Origin: Candidatus Altimarinota bacterium
GTDB lineage: Bacteria; Patescibacteriota; Gracilibacteria; BD1-5; UBA2023
Length of the DNA stretch: 64,000 nt
Direction: 5' to 3'
NCBI GenBank assembly: GCA_014377305.1
Contig: JACMPW010000005.1
Span: 1-64,000 of the forward strand
Below, piece by piece: positions 20,226 to 31,543 of this stretch (the first letter of the stretch is position 1; the number at the start of each line of letters is the position of its first letter). The translations under genes were made by a program, and so were the position numbers. The notes beneath the pieces are model-generated. The model was not told the DNA's origin. It saw only the letters and a program-made list of their open reading frames with translations, and did no database searches.

Positions 20226-20253
20226 TTGACAAATTAACAAATAAGAGTATAAG
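20226..20253 (+). promoter_or_regulatory. Promoter of the FISUMP gene
   Basis: TTGACA (20226-20231), 16-base spacer, TATAAG (20248-20253), 23 bases ahead of the ATG. Confidence 0.65.
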
Positions 20254-20276
20254 GATTTCACCTTAACTCATTTTTT

Positions 20277-21389
20277 ATGAACAAGATCCTTAGTAGCTTT
20301 TTTGTATTCGTGTTTCTTTTTGTCACTATTGCTCCAGTTGCTGATGCGAGTAGTCGCGTTCGTGGCACTCTACGCAATACTCAGACAATGTATACTCCAT
20401 ACTATCAGGCACCTGCATATCAGACATATTATTCACAACCAACTCAAGTATACCCTACGTCAGCTGGGAGTACCTATTACTATTCGTCGAACTACGTAGC
20501 TGGATATACCTACTACTCTACTCCAACTCCAGGATACTACTACTATAGCAATATTCCTACACAGACTCAGACGAGTTATGCGACACAACAGGGGCAGTAT
20601 TATTTTTCTCCGAACTATATCCAATGATATACCTACTATTCGAGTCCTACAGCGGGATACTATTATTACTATGGATCGAATACGACAAGCAATAGTAATC
20701 CCATATATACGACAAATAACCAGAACAATGCCAATCTGATATGTACAGTGATCAACAATATCTATCAATGTACGCAGAATAGCTATGGACCTATATTATC
20801 TACCTATCCTGGTTGTTCATCTGCAGATATCGTCATCGGAGGTCAGATCTGGGCATCATGCAACGCACTCGATCGCAATGCTGGGTCAATTGCGAAGTCT
20901 GGATGGTTCTTTGCTGGAGATACTCAGTCTACATTTACCTCATACAATGGATCCAATACGACTCTCGAGTGGATGGGCAAGCAGACTCAGACGAGTGCCT
21001 GGACGACAGGACCATGTGCGAGTGGGTATCGTCTCCCGAATCGTGGAGAGTGGGAGATCCTCCAGTCATATGCGAGATCCAACAGCTCTACGATCGCGAG
21101 TCTCATAGGACTCCAGTCCAACGGAGCCTACCAAGCATCTCGCAACTCTGCTGGTGATGTGACGATCAGCTCTCGCCTCCCAGTTAGTGCGAGCTACTGG
21201 ACATCGACGATGGACGGTGGTACACCGACCGTGATGCATGTTGGATCGACCTATGCTGGATACAGCACTACGGGTACAGACTATGGCTATGTGAATAGTG
21301 GGTATCAGTGGGCATATACAGATACTGGACTCCAACTCCAGAGATCGACGACTGGAGAACTCGCCAATGCGAGATGTGTGAGACAGTAG
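20277..21389 (+). CDS. Exported Tyr-rich protein with FISUMP domain
   Basis: 370 aa with a signal peptide (SSFFVFVFLFVTIAPVADA). Residues about 30-150 are tyrosine-rich low-complexity repeats with YYSTPTPGYYYYS-like units. The C-terminal 210 residues form a Fibrobacter-paralogous (FISUMP) domain, recognisable by IVIGGQIWASCNALDRNAG, GYRLPNRGEWEIL and the final ANARCVRQ. FISUMP proteins are secreted and of unknown biochemical role. One TGA glycine at 20625 separates the repeat region from the domain. It is probably extracellular. Confidence 0.85.
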
Positions 21390-21404
21390 TAACCAATACA
21401 AAAC

Positions 21405-21440
21405 AAAAAATCTGTTCTGAATATTCGGGACAGATTTTTT
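21405..21440. terminator. Bidirectional terminator
   Basis: AAAAAATCTGT and ACAGATTTTTT arms around an inner stem with GAATATTC, between the convergent FISUMP gene and the 21444 gene. Confidence 0.9.
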
Positions 21441-21443
21441 GTT

Positions 21444-23129
21444 TTATGTTTTCTGAAGGAGTCCCTCGATACTGGCGGTATGACTCGGAGGATAGGTGAG
21501 AGCTGTGGTGATATCAGACTGGAAACGGGGGAGACGATCCCCACTCGTGAGGACATCAGGAGTCCCTCAGAGCTTGGCAAGAGATCTCTCTAGGATATCC
21601 TTGCTCATAGGGCTGAGTGGTTCTCAGAGTTGTATATGATTCGATGGAGTCCGATCCCTATTGACGAGTGCTATGATACGATCGATAGACTCTTGAGCAC
21701 TTGGTCCTATACGATCGAAATATCTATCCGTGAGCCATGAGAGATTGTCTCTTGCATTTTTATCCCAGAGGAGTGTATTATTTTGAGGGCTTTCTTCTTC
21801 TATGGTAGTTTTTTCTTGTATCTTTTGGAGTGACTCCATGATTGCAGTCATCCTGACTAGAGTTCACTTGATAGCTCCTATATCAGGATCGAGAGGATTG
21901 CTAGTGGTCTTGTCTTGTATGACCCTACCCAGACGAGCTTGCTCCATACGCAACACTCCTCATGTTGTCTCGATCATAGTTCGCGATAGTTTCGCAGACT
22001 GTGGACTCCTGAGGCTGATATGGGAGAGGGTATTGTCGAGCATACCTCATACCTCTGGAGAGGTGATATCACTCCCATCTCCCATCTTGCCACTGAGTAG
22101 CTCCCTCGTATCTCGAGATATCATTGGTACTATCTGTGCCACTATATTTCGCTTGGTATCATTGCGTTCTCGAGCTGGGTCTATGATAGTAGGTGCTATC
22201 TCACGAGAGATGGAGAGTCCATTGCGTGTTTTGGCGAGCTTGAGAGGCTGCTTGTCCATATCTATCTCGTATTGGTATCTCTCATTGGTAGGATCTGAGA
22301 AGGTGAGACGGTCACCCGTACGAGTGATGAGTGTATCGGGGGATCACTTGGTGAGAGAACTGATGGTTTCGATAACTTTTCACTGTGTTGCATTAGACTG
22401 ATTGCTTATCAGTGCTTTTATATTATCAGCTCGCTCTGTATAAGGGAGTCAGAATTCTCGTGCACTAGCACGCAGTTCCTGGAATTCATTTTTGATCGTT
22501 CCTTTAGGAAGCTTTACCATGATAGCATCTATAGTACTTTGCTGCGAAAGATAATAGGTATCTATGAGATTCTTGATCTGAGGATTATCATTCTTTTGTA
22601 TTGCTGCATCGATTTTTGATGGTTCAGTATTGCTCGCTTTTGCGATTTTTATCTTTACATCTTCTGGAAGAGGATTTTTTGCTTTTGCAATAGTGAGCTC
22701 CTCTCATACGATCATTGGATCGATTTTTTTTACTGATTCAAGATTTGCTTGGAGTTTTTCGAATTTATCAGCGTTAGTTTCTAGTATAGAATTAACTTTT
22801 CCTTCACTTTCTAGTATAGAATTAACTTTTCCTTTATTTTCACCTCAACTATTATTTATTTTATTTTCCGATATAACTATATCATACTCTAATGCGAGAG
22901 TATTTTTTATTTTTTGATCCTTGTCTATAGATCATAGTTTTTGTTCCTCAACTTCTTTTAAGATATTTTTGAGTTCTAGCTCAAGTTCTTCTTTCTTATC
23001 TTGAGATAGATTATTTATACTTTTAGATACATCATCTGAAATTCATAGTTTTTTTATCAACCCTGAAAGAGCATCTTTCGGTGCTTCTGGTTGTTCTTTT
23101 ACTGGAATGGATGTGAGTTCTTGACCCAT
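21444..23129 (-). CDS. Large protein of unknown function (561 aa)
   Basis: 562 codons with about a dozen TGA glycines, ending at TAA 21444-21446. The N-terminal half is Lys/Glu-rich and helical, including two near-identical short repeats (KVNSILES/KVNSILET, about 22780-22835). The C-terminal half is rich in Arg, Asp and Leu (PTIIDPARERNDTKRNIV, TTGVLRMEQARLGRVI). No signal peptide, membrane helix or known motif is seen. It is 57 bases downstream of another unknown gene, and both probably share the promoter at 23984. Confidence 0.75.
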
Positions 23130-23186
23130 AATAAAAATATGATACCTTTACGATATCATATTTTCTTTTTTTATGCAAAAATCAAA

Positions 23187-23951
23187 CTATGCTATGGCTC
23201 AAGTTACAGATTTCCAAATATTTTTTGCTTTTATTTCTGATTCTCATTTTATTTGAGATATTTCAGAATCTTTCATTCCGAGTTTTACTCTAGCAATTGA
23301 TTCTAATGAAGAAATAATAGTTTTTCATTTTCAGTTTGAATCTCATACGGAAATAGTGAGTATATATACACTATAGAATCAACTTGCAAGTTGTTCTTTT
23401 GTGATTATTTTTCATTGTTCAGTAAGTGTAAGTATCTCTTTGAGGGTTTTATCTGCAACTCAGAATAAATCTTCTTTTGATACTGATGCTAGCATTATCT
23501 GCGCACTCCTATCATATTTTACTAGTATTTTCTTCTGAGCAATTCTGGCTTCTACTGCATTGTCTGGTGCATTACTGCCATCTACTAATTTACCGTCTAT
23601 CACTGGTGGTGCAATGATACCTCATCTTGCATCTCTGAAATATTTCACTGTTTTCTTCGTTCCATCTACTTGAATTACTTCTGCAGTATATACTTTGCCA
23701 TCGGTTTCTGTACTTGCTTGGGCTAATAGAATTGGATATGTATCTGCTAGGGCTGTCACTATAGGACGTTCCTGTGCCCCCGCAGATAGAGATAGTGCTA
23801 GGAGTCCTGTGGCTACTGCCGTACGTATCTTGCTCGTACCAGAGTTTCATCACTCAGATGGGGCAGCTACAACAGCATCTCATGAATCAATTCCTGAAGA
23901 TAGAGTAGGAGATACTTGAGAGAATATATTGATATGAAATATAGAATTCAT
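23187..23951 (-). CDS. Protein of unknown function (254 aa)
   Basis: 254 aa, starting at ATG 23951 and ending at TAG 23187-23189, with about twelve TGA glycines. A moderately hydrophobic Ala/Leu-rich stretch lies near residues 43-55 (TAVATGLLALSLSAGA). The C-terminal third is Lys/Ser/Ile-rich. No family recognised. It is first in a probable two-gene operon with the 561-aa protein. Confidence 0.7.
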
Positions 23952-23983
23952 ATGGAGTATGGTTTATAGTTATTTTCCTCTAT

Positions 23984-24012
23984 ATTTTAGCCTATCATAC
24001 TTGACTCGTCAA
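23984..24012 (-). promoter_or_regulatory. Promoter for the 23951/23129 gene pair
   Basis: Minus strand TTGACG (24007-24012), 17-base spacer, TAAAAT (23984-23989), 33 bases before the ATG at 23951. Confidence 0.65.
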
Positions 24013-24166
24013 CTCTATTTTATTTTCTCTCCTTGATTTCCTACTTTTTCTGACTATATTGCCCGCCCCTGAGCTATCTGATGCGTCCAGATATTTTTGA
24101 CATACCAATATTCCCTATGTGAAATAGGGATTTCTGATTGTGATTGTATACATATTGTGAGCGGGA

Positions 24167-24376
24167 TTAGCCCACTTTTCCAAAATATGCCCATTCATCA
24201 CCCACTCTAGCATTTTCATTTGGCATGATGATATAGCCATCTGTAGGAGCTACTATATTTCCTGTTGGGCTATCTATAATAGTCTCACCAATAGATACTG
24301 TATCAAAATTTTCCCATTTTTTTGAGAATATGTCATTGTCTTTTCTGTGTATTTTCTTTCCGTGTATAGAGTGTGG
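24167..24376 (-). pseudogene. C-terminal remnant resembling an aspartoacylase / succinylglutamate desuccinylase family protein
   Basis: On the minus strand an open stretch of about 69 codons without a plausible start ends at TAA 24167-24169. It reads like the end of the AstE/AspA metallocarboxypeptidase family: IVAPTDGYIIMPNENARVGDEWAYF. No catalytic zinc-binding part is present, so it appears to be a decayed gene end beside the AT-rich operon. The remainder of 24013-24463 has a small hairpin (24111-24132) and the operon promoter but no other gene. Similarity is judged by eye only. Confidence 0.45.
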
Positions 24377-24412
24377 TTATTACTTTATATATTATAGTGC
24401 ATATTTTTTAAA

Positions 24413-24442
24413 TTGACTTTTATTAAAAAATGTTATTATTAT
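24413..24442 (+). promoter_or_regulatory. Promoter of the four-gene AT-rich operon
   Basis: TTGACT (24413-24418) with TATTAT (24437-24442) at 18-base spacing, about 22 bases before the first ATG. Alternative -10 registers exist in the AT-rich run. Confidence 0.5.
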
Positions 24443-24463
24443 TATCTAATAACTAAATTTAGA

Positions 24464-25534
24464 ATGACTCAAAAATCATTAGAAGCCAATAAGTTAAATT
24501 CATGAGCCTCATTATACGCACAGCATATGTCATATGACAATGATCATAAAGTATGATTTTTTACTACAGCTATAGAAAAAATTCTTTCTTCAAGAAATGA
24601 ATGAAAGGCACTAGATATATTGGATGTGTGATGTAATAATGGTGATCTTATATGAAAATTGGATCTATATTTTTGAACAATAATAAGTACACATGGAGTA
24701 GATATTTGAGCTGAGTTAGTAAAAATGGCTCCTGCATGAAAGGCGAGTGTAGGAAATTGATACGATCTTGCATTATTTCCATCAGAAAGCAAAGATGTTC
24801 TACTTTATTCATCTTTCTTACATGAATTATGAAGTTATTTTACATCGGAATATTTTGAAAAATATTCAAGAGAAATATATTATGCAGGTATTAAAACCTG
24901 ATTAAAAGCAGCAGAACGCGTACTAAAACAATGAGGATTTCTCCTCATTAAGGATCCTGTTAGACCTTTACAATCTTCTGAAATATTAACATTAAAAATA
25001 AAAGATTGAATCAATAGAGTTACAACTATTTCAGAACTTTTCTCCAAATGAGTAGAAAAACCAACTCGAGATATAGATATATGAAATCTTACTGAACAAG
25101 ATCTACAAATTCTTGATAGCGTACTCGTTCCAAACGATCTGCATTACTTACCAAGAATGGCATTATTTTTGAAGTGATTCCAATGGTCTCACTCACAAAT
25201 ACCAAACTGAATAATAAATTTACAAGGAGACATATTAACATTCACACGAGATTTAGTTGCCGATATTTCACGACATATGCCTTGGTGATACTCTAAACAA
25301 AGTTTTACAGATGAACAAAAGGAATGGTATTGATCATTAAATGCAGAAGAATGGAAAGAGGTATTAAAAGATACCTGATTTGAAATAGAAAGTCATGAAG
25401 TGACCTATCGAAAAAGTGATCATTCAAAACTAATGGGAAACACATTTGTGATCTATGACTCAAAATGAAAAGAAATTCATGCACATGACATATCCCCAAC
25501 GCATCATTATACAGTATTAAAGAAAATTAAATAA
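24464..25534 (+). CDS. Class I SAM-dependent methyltransferase
   Basis: 356 aa. The Rossmann SAM-binding motif I, ILDVGCNNGD, is at residues 52-61. An acidic GVDIGAELV motif II region and the FLLIKDPV strand near residue 160 follow. The long C-terminal region (about 200-356) is unique and may bind the substrate. By my hand count about 21 of 28 glycines are TGA, far above the neighbouring housekeeping genes. It is first in an operon with a nucleotidyltransferase (3-base gap), a 2H phosphoesterase and a PLP aminotransferase, so it probably acts on a small molecule or nucleotide-linked product. The substrate is unknown. Confidence 0.82.
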
Positions 25535-25536
25535 AA

Positions 25537-27141
25537 ATGATTCGACAAGGATTACTACATCAGGAAATCACTCTTAGAAATATATCTCTTGAATTAGCTA
25601 TAAAATCTATCGGGGAGGTTTTATGAGAGAAAGTAAAAGCAATATGATACTTTGGTTCATTAGTTACTTGAACTAATGGGGTATATTCAGATATTGATTT
25701 TGTTTTAATAACTGAAGGATTACAAGATCCTGATGAACGAGAGCTACAATCACCTCTCATAAAGGCAAATATCAGGGAAAATGGTTATGAGTTTTTATGA
25801 GCATTTAATATCTACGAATCCTCTACTATAGAAAAAATGCCAATTTGGCTAGCCATAGTTCTATCTAATAATCTTGATATTCTACATGATCCCGAATGAC
25901 TCTTAGGGAAACTCAAAGTTAAATGATCATATGGAAATAGAATAGAGAATGTGGGTCATTGATGGAATATATGAGTAAATAATGGATGAATGGTGAATCT
26001 ATCTAAAGAACTGAGGGAGTATTGACGAGTTTTAAAAAATAGAGCACTTCTTTTGGAAGAGAAATTTCCAAAAATATCACATTACTTGCAACTAGAATCC
26101 GAAAGAATGACTACCTCATGATCACTTGCAATGGATGGAATATTTTGTACAAATGGATCCTTCGAAGAGTTAAGTAAGATTCATAATGATCGAAAGTTAT
26201 CATGACCAGAAAGTATTAAAGATCAAAGGAGAGTAACTCTCCTGGAAGAAGGTTTTTACTGATATTGAATAGATAAGCAACATGAACAAATAGCAGAAGT
26301 TCTCAAAAATACAATAGATTACAGTGGCGCCTTAATACATTTACTTACTTGATGTCATAGTATTATGAGAGAAATTCTGCATAATAAATGAGATTTTATG
26401 GTTGATGGGGAGGTTACCCAACTATTTTTACAAAAAAATTCAGATTTCATTCAAAAAATATTATGAGATGATAATTCTCTTATTTTTGCTCTTTTTAAGT
26501 CTGAGCAGGTATGCTGAAGAAGCTGAGGCATATCATTCGATCTTACCATGGATGGGGATTCTCGATATGCAAAAAATGATACCCCTGAGTTATTTAGCGA
26601 ATTACTTGAAAAATTAAGTAAAATACTTAACCTATTAAGGTTATATAGGGATGATGAATTATCTTGAATTGGGGAGGAAAGTTATTGAATTACGGTCAGT
26701 ATTCTCATAAATGCCAGTGGAATGAATCAGGATGAACTTAGCGAAAGTATCAAAAATATTGACGAGCTAATATTCCCTTCATCAAAGGCTGAAATAATAA
26801 TAGACAGACCTTCTGGAGTAAACTTAGATGTGAATTTTAATTCTAGATTTTCAATAACTATTAATAATTCTACCCTACCTGATATCAAACCAAAGGGCAC
26901 TTATCACTGGCAGATATCAAAGTGAATGAAAGCCTCAAGACTAAGCTTATTTAGATTACTAGCTAGATGTCAAAGAAAAGATACCTCAATGGTAAAGCCA
27001 AATATTACACAACTAGAAAATAAATATCAATCAAAATCAGAACACCTATGATTGCTCATAAAATGAGCAGTAAAGGATTTATTATCAATAACAAATCCTG
27101 ATAGTATTTATACGGAAAGGAAAGCAATAATTTACTTATAA
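25537..27141 (+). CDS. Nucleotidyltransferase-fold protein (MNT/aminoglycoside NTase-like N-terminus)
   Basis: 534 aa, starting 2 bases after the methyltransferase stop. Residues 37-58 carry the polymerase-beta NTase signature: FGS (39-41) then SDIDFVLI (51-58), with metal-binding Asp52 and Asp54. This domain transfers a nucleotide to a protein, RNA or small molecule. The remaining 450 residues are largely helical and unlike any family I recognise. They contain LIHLLTGCHSIMREILHNKG near residue 265 and a possible second alpha/beta domain near 380-450. It is rich in TGA glycines. Function in the operon is unknown; nucleotidylation of an intermediate is one possibility, an antitoxin-like MNT role another. 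Confidence 0.7.
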
Positions 27142-27144
27142 AAA

Positions 27145-27747
27145 ATGTTTACTGCCACATCACATTTTATAGGCATCGGATTAAATGTGGAAAAATTACT
27201 CTCTATATTTTCATGTACCAATGAGTATTTTTTATGAAAGGAGAGAATGCAATATCTTTCCATGAATCCCCTCTCATCACATGTAACACTACATTATCTA
27301 CCAAAAGAAATAGATTCAGAATATTTAGATAAAATTAAAGAAATTCTAGAAAGAAATCTAAGCTCTGATTTTGATATGGATATATCAGGTATTAATTGTT
27401 TTGTCCCAAATAAAAAAACTCTGATTCTATATTTAGAGCCCACAATCCCTAAGTCTATAAAAACCATACGAGATGAACTGATAGATATAAATCCGTTTAA
27501 TGAAATTACAGATAATTGATATGAATATATTCCCCATATAACGTTATGAAAGGTACAATCATTAGATGATCTGGATGATGACTCTATAAAGAAAATTATA
27601 TCTGAATTATTCCAAATAATACAAATATTCATTACACAAAAGAAACTTGCCGAAACACTCTGAATATTCCGAGTAAATTCCCTTATTACTCCTGAGCTTC
27701 AATTTCCAATCTTCTCTAAAAAACTTATATATGACAGAACTACATAA
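27145..27747 (+). CDS. 2H phosphoesterase-like protein (LigT/2'-5' RNA ligase superfamily)
   Basis: 200 aa, 3 bases after the previous stop. Two HxT motifs, His46-Val-Thr48 (SHVTLHYL) and His131-Ile-Thr133 (PHITLGKV), lie 85 residues apart, the arrangement of the 2H phosphoesterase catalytic pair. These enzymes cleave or form 2',5'- or cyclic phosphodiester bonds in RNA or small nucleotides. Next to a nucleotidyltransferase it may remove or remodel a nucleotide adduct. The C-terminus overlaps the next gene start by 17 bases. Confidence 0.75.
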
Positions 27748-28897
27748 TAACTATGACTCTGATAGACGTATGCTTTCGCTTTGATGGGGGTATACGGATG
27801 AGAGTTACGTTATAGATAATGAGCTTTTACAATCTCTCGAACGAGCATTAAAAAAATATTGATATTGAATTTTACAATACGAAAATTGCTATTGATTACA
27901 AAATTTGAGAGAAAAAATAGTAAAATGGGCTCCAGAGTTTTATAAAATTCCTCAGTTTTCAACTGAATCATTGATCATTACAAGTGGAATTACTGCCTGA
28001 TTAGATCTTGTTTGAAGAAATATACTTTGAGGCAAGTACGATGCTCTTATCATAGAACCATGCTATGATACAGCGATAAGAAGTATTCAGCAGAATTCTA
28101 ATCAAATATTCAGTATAAATGCAAGTGATAATGGTGATGGTTTTATAAAAATTACTACAGATCAATGGAATGAAATCCGTATTATTTTTTCAAAATGAAC
28201 GGTAAAGTTACTATATATTGTACCAAACTATAGTAATCCATCATGACTCAGTATATCACAAGAAGATAAAATTAAATTACTATCCCTGTGTAAAGAATTT
28301 TCTGTAACAATTTTTGAAGATGATCCATACGCACTATATGACTATTCATGAAAAAATAATGGAATAAAAACATTTTATGAATTAGATACTAATCATGAAT
28401 CTGTGATATATGCAAATTCTTTTTCTAAAATTGGTTTTCCTTGATTAAGGATTGGTTTCTTAGTATGAAATCCTCAAGTAATTGCCAAAATTTCAGAAAT
28501 ACAAAAATATTCTATATCGAGCCCAAATCTATTAACACAATGAATAGTTGAAGATATGATCGATGCCTGAATATTTACAAAAGTATTTAAACATAGATTC
28601 AGTGCTATGAAAAATAAGTATATCAACTTTATTGCTACGCTTAATGAAAGTGAAGTAGCCTCAATTAATCAATATATATCATGAATAAATGGATGATTTT
28701 ATGCATGGATTAATGTAAAGAACTGAACTAAATTTACTGATTTAGCAAGAGAGAATGGTCTCGTTGTTATACCATGAAAAATATATTGATGTAATTATAA
28801 TTTTGAGGAATATATTAGAGTGACGTTTTCCCAAATACCATCAAAAGACTTAGAAATAGCAACTAACAAATTAATTCGTACTTTTATGACTATTTAA
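27731..28897 (+). CDS. PLP-dependent aminotransferase (class I/II, MocR-type fold without HTH)
   Basis: 388 aa. Fold-type I features: TSGITAGLDL (about 84-93), NYSNPSG (166-172), EDDPYALYDY (196-205) and the PLP Schiff-base Lys233 in NSFSKIGFPGLRIGF, with Arg240 following. The sequence resembles alanine/aromatic aminotransferases and the catalytic half of MocR proteins, but there is no N-terminal DNA-binding domain. It would supply or modify an amino group in the operon product. The start at 27731 overlaps the phosphoesterase stop. Many glycines, including catalytic-loop ones, are TGA. Confidence 0.88.
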
Positions 28898-29005
28898 TAA
28901 CTCACTTGTTCTTTTGTAATGTTTGATGATTGAATAACGAATAGAAGAAGCTCAACATTATTCTGAGTTTTTAAATATATAGTTGCAATAAATGCATATA
29001 GCATA

Positions 29006-31030
29006 CTACTTGTGCGTCATATGATAGACCCCATCCTCTATATGTACTCGTCCCTCGAGTACCTCGGTACACCTGAGTGCCATCACACGAGATGGTGGAT
29101 CGATCGCGACCTGCGTCTCCCATAGTTTCCTCGCCTCCATATATGATCCAGTCTGGTAGAGTGAGAGAGCCTGAGCATAGGTCTCATACATAGCACTATC
29201 CGTCGTATATCAGAGGAGACCGAGGAGCTCATAGATCTTCACCCCTTCTGTTTTTCACTTCACGGCTATGGTATCGAGTTCACGTACAGCGAATATATCT
29301 CCTACCTGAGCGAGTGTCCCTCCTGATATGATCGTCCATACTCCATATTCTTTGCCCATAGCCTCGAGACGTGACGCCAGATTCACTGTATCCCCGAGGA
29401 CGGTATAGTTGAAGTGGTCACTCGATCCGATATTGCCTACCATCACATCTCCTGTCGCGATCCCGACTCGGAACTCGATCGGTGCCATACCACGCTCTAC
29501 TATCTCCTGATTGAATCCTGGTAGTATTTTCCTCATCTCGAGTGCTGTTCTGCAGGCTCGTATCGCATGATCTGACTGCGTGACTGGAGCTCCGAAAAAT
29601 CCCATCACGGCATCCCCGATATACTTGTCCAGTGTACCACCCTCACGAATCAGTATGTCTGTCATCCGAGAGAGGTATGAACTCATGAGATAAAACAGAT
29701 CACGAGTACCGAGTGCCTCAGATATCGTCGTGAATCCTGCGATGTCTGAGAAAAATACAGTGACCTCTCGCTGTTCACCACCGAGAGTGAGATCGACCTC
29801 CTCCATATCTATCATCTTCACCATCTTGGGATCGATATAGTGACCGAACGCATTTTCGATATATCGTCGCTCACGATCGACCACGAAGAACCGATAGATA
29901 AAAGTGATCGGAAAAGTCAGGAACCCACCAGCAAGAAAGAGAGGAAATATATCTACGAGAGTACGCTCTACATCGTAGAGATAGCGAGATATCCAGAGAA
30001 TACATCCCATCATCACTATTGCGAGTATTGGCGATAGATAGCTCGGGAGCAAAAAATAGAGGATCACAGTAACTAGGCTAATGGTAACTATACTGATCCA
30101 TAGATATTTTGTCTCGAGCACTGAGAGCATCTTGTTCTGGAGGAGTCCATCGAGAAAGTGTGCATGGAGCTCGACACCATCCATCATAGTTCCAGTTACA
30201 GGAGATACGAGACTATCATGGATGAGTGTTCCTGACTCCCCGATGAGGATATATTTCCCTGCAAAATTCGCTATGAGCTCTACTCTCGACATCGAGAGTA
30301 CATCGATGAATGATGCAGTAGGATATGAGTATGGCTGTCCAAAAAATGGATTGAGTACTTGATCATTACTAGAATTTGGGATCCGGAATCCTCATATTTT
30401 TGCGAGTTCTATAGGGAGACTCATGAGTATCTGAGTTCATGTTTTCCATGACTGATACGGCGTATGTGATATATCGTAGATTGTAGGTCGACTATAGACA
30501 GTATCTATATCGACTATTCACCATTTTGTATTCTTATACATAGATCTCGGAGCACCAGGACAAGTCTCTTCGAGTCATATAGTATCGGTTATACATTTTC
30601 CTCCGTCATATCGCATAGTTGCTATGACGATATTATCATATGTATCTAGTGTTTGGGAAAATTCATTTTCAGCTGGATCACTATTTTGGAATATGATATC
30701 GAATCCGATTCCTTTGACTCATGCTCACTCCAGTTTTTCGACAAGGTCTCGATATTTAGATTTTGGGATTGTGAGCATTTTTTGATCTCCAGTTGCTTGG
30801 AGTGTATTGATCGTATGTTCATCTATCGCTATGATGGCAATATCGGATGATGGACGCAGAGTATGAGTATAGAAATAGTCCTGCCAGACTCCACCAGTAG
30901 TGCGGTAGACAAAAAATCAGTTGATTGCATTCGAAAACTCGAGAGAAAATAGCATAATACTCCCAAATATGAGCGTGAGAGAAATCAGAGTGATTGCGAA
31001 AATATGCTTGAGGTTTCTGAGCTTTTTCAT
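29006..31030 (-). CDS. Membrane-bound class III adenylate/guanylate cyclase with CHASE2 sensor
   Basis: 674 aa. An N-terminal membrane helix (about 8-25) leads into an extracytoplasmic CHASE2 domain (about 40-300; PSSDIAIIAIDEHT near its start), then a cluster of membrane helices (about 310-385) and a cyclase catalytic domain from about 423 (VTVFFSDIAGFTTISE with metal Asp; LDKYIGDAVMGFFGAP). A short TPR-like tail (YETYAQALSLYQTGSY) ends the protein. It makes cAMP or cGMP in response to an external cue. Several TGA glycines break it under the standard code. No cyclic-nucleotide receptor is seen in the window. The short gap 28898-29005 holds no gene. Confidence 0.93.
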
Positions 31031-31060
31031 ATACTCTATCCTATCACTAACTCTCATAAT

Positions 31061-31384
31061 ATGCAAAAAACATCACTTTCGAGTATTATCCGTGAAGAAC
31101 TTACTCGTGCATTTGTTTTCTGACTTGGTTTTTTTGCTGTATTATCCGTCGGATTCGTCTCGGTTGCCTATGCAGCGAATGGATGAGCATTTGGTGCTCT
31201 ACTCAACCAGATACTCGTATCAGGGAACTGGGAGGCTCCAGGTGATGGTAGAGTCAAAAATAGTGACAAGCTCGCTGGTGTGGATGCTATCAACTATGTA
31301 CGGATAAAAGCAGGACAGAGTTGTGCATCGAACAAGTGTATTACAGGATTTCAGGCTGATGGAACAGTGAACTGTACTCCATAA
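31061..31384 (+). CDS. Small exported protein (107 aa)
   Basis: 107 aa, divergent from the cyclase. It has a membrane/signal segment (GLGFFAVLSVGFVSVAYA) followed by a short extracellular domain containing RVKNSDKLAGVDAINYV, similar to the start of the next protein (ARNTDKLGGISASGYLQ). Three Cys residues lie near the C-terminus. Function unknown. It is monocistronic with its own terminator. Confidence 0.7.
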
Positions 31385-31397
31385 AAAATACTGTATC

Positions 31398-31431
31398 AAA
31401 AAAATACCTTTTCTAAAAAAGGTATTTTTTT
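31398..31431 (+). terminator. Rho-independent terminator
   Basis: AAAAAAATACCTTTT/AAAAGGTATTTTTTT-type stem and T-run, 13 bases after the small exported gene. Confidence 0.9.
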
Positions 31432-31543
31432 GATGGTGATTTGCAAGATTATAGGTAAAGACAAACAAAAATCCAATCAAAATAATAGGGCAATATTGCG
31501 AGTCACTACGAAATCTATAGAATGAAATATATAAAAAATCACT

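Noticed and set aside
21802-22401. 199-aa plus-strand frame opposite the 561-aa gene
   Set aside because: It is low-complexity Ser/Arg/Ile sequence antisense to a long frame that reads through TGA; judged a shadow.
23590-23853. 87-aa minus-strand frame inside the 254-aa gene
   Set aside because: Different frame, Arg/Ser/Tyr-rich without start context; the overlapping 254-aa frame is continuous with TGA as Gly and has a promoter.
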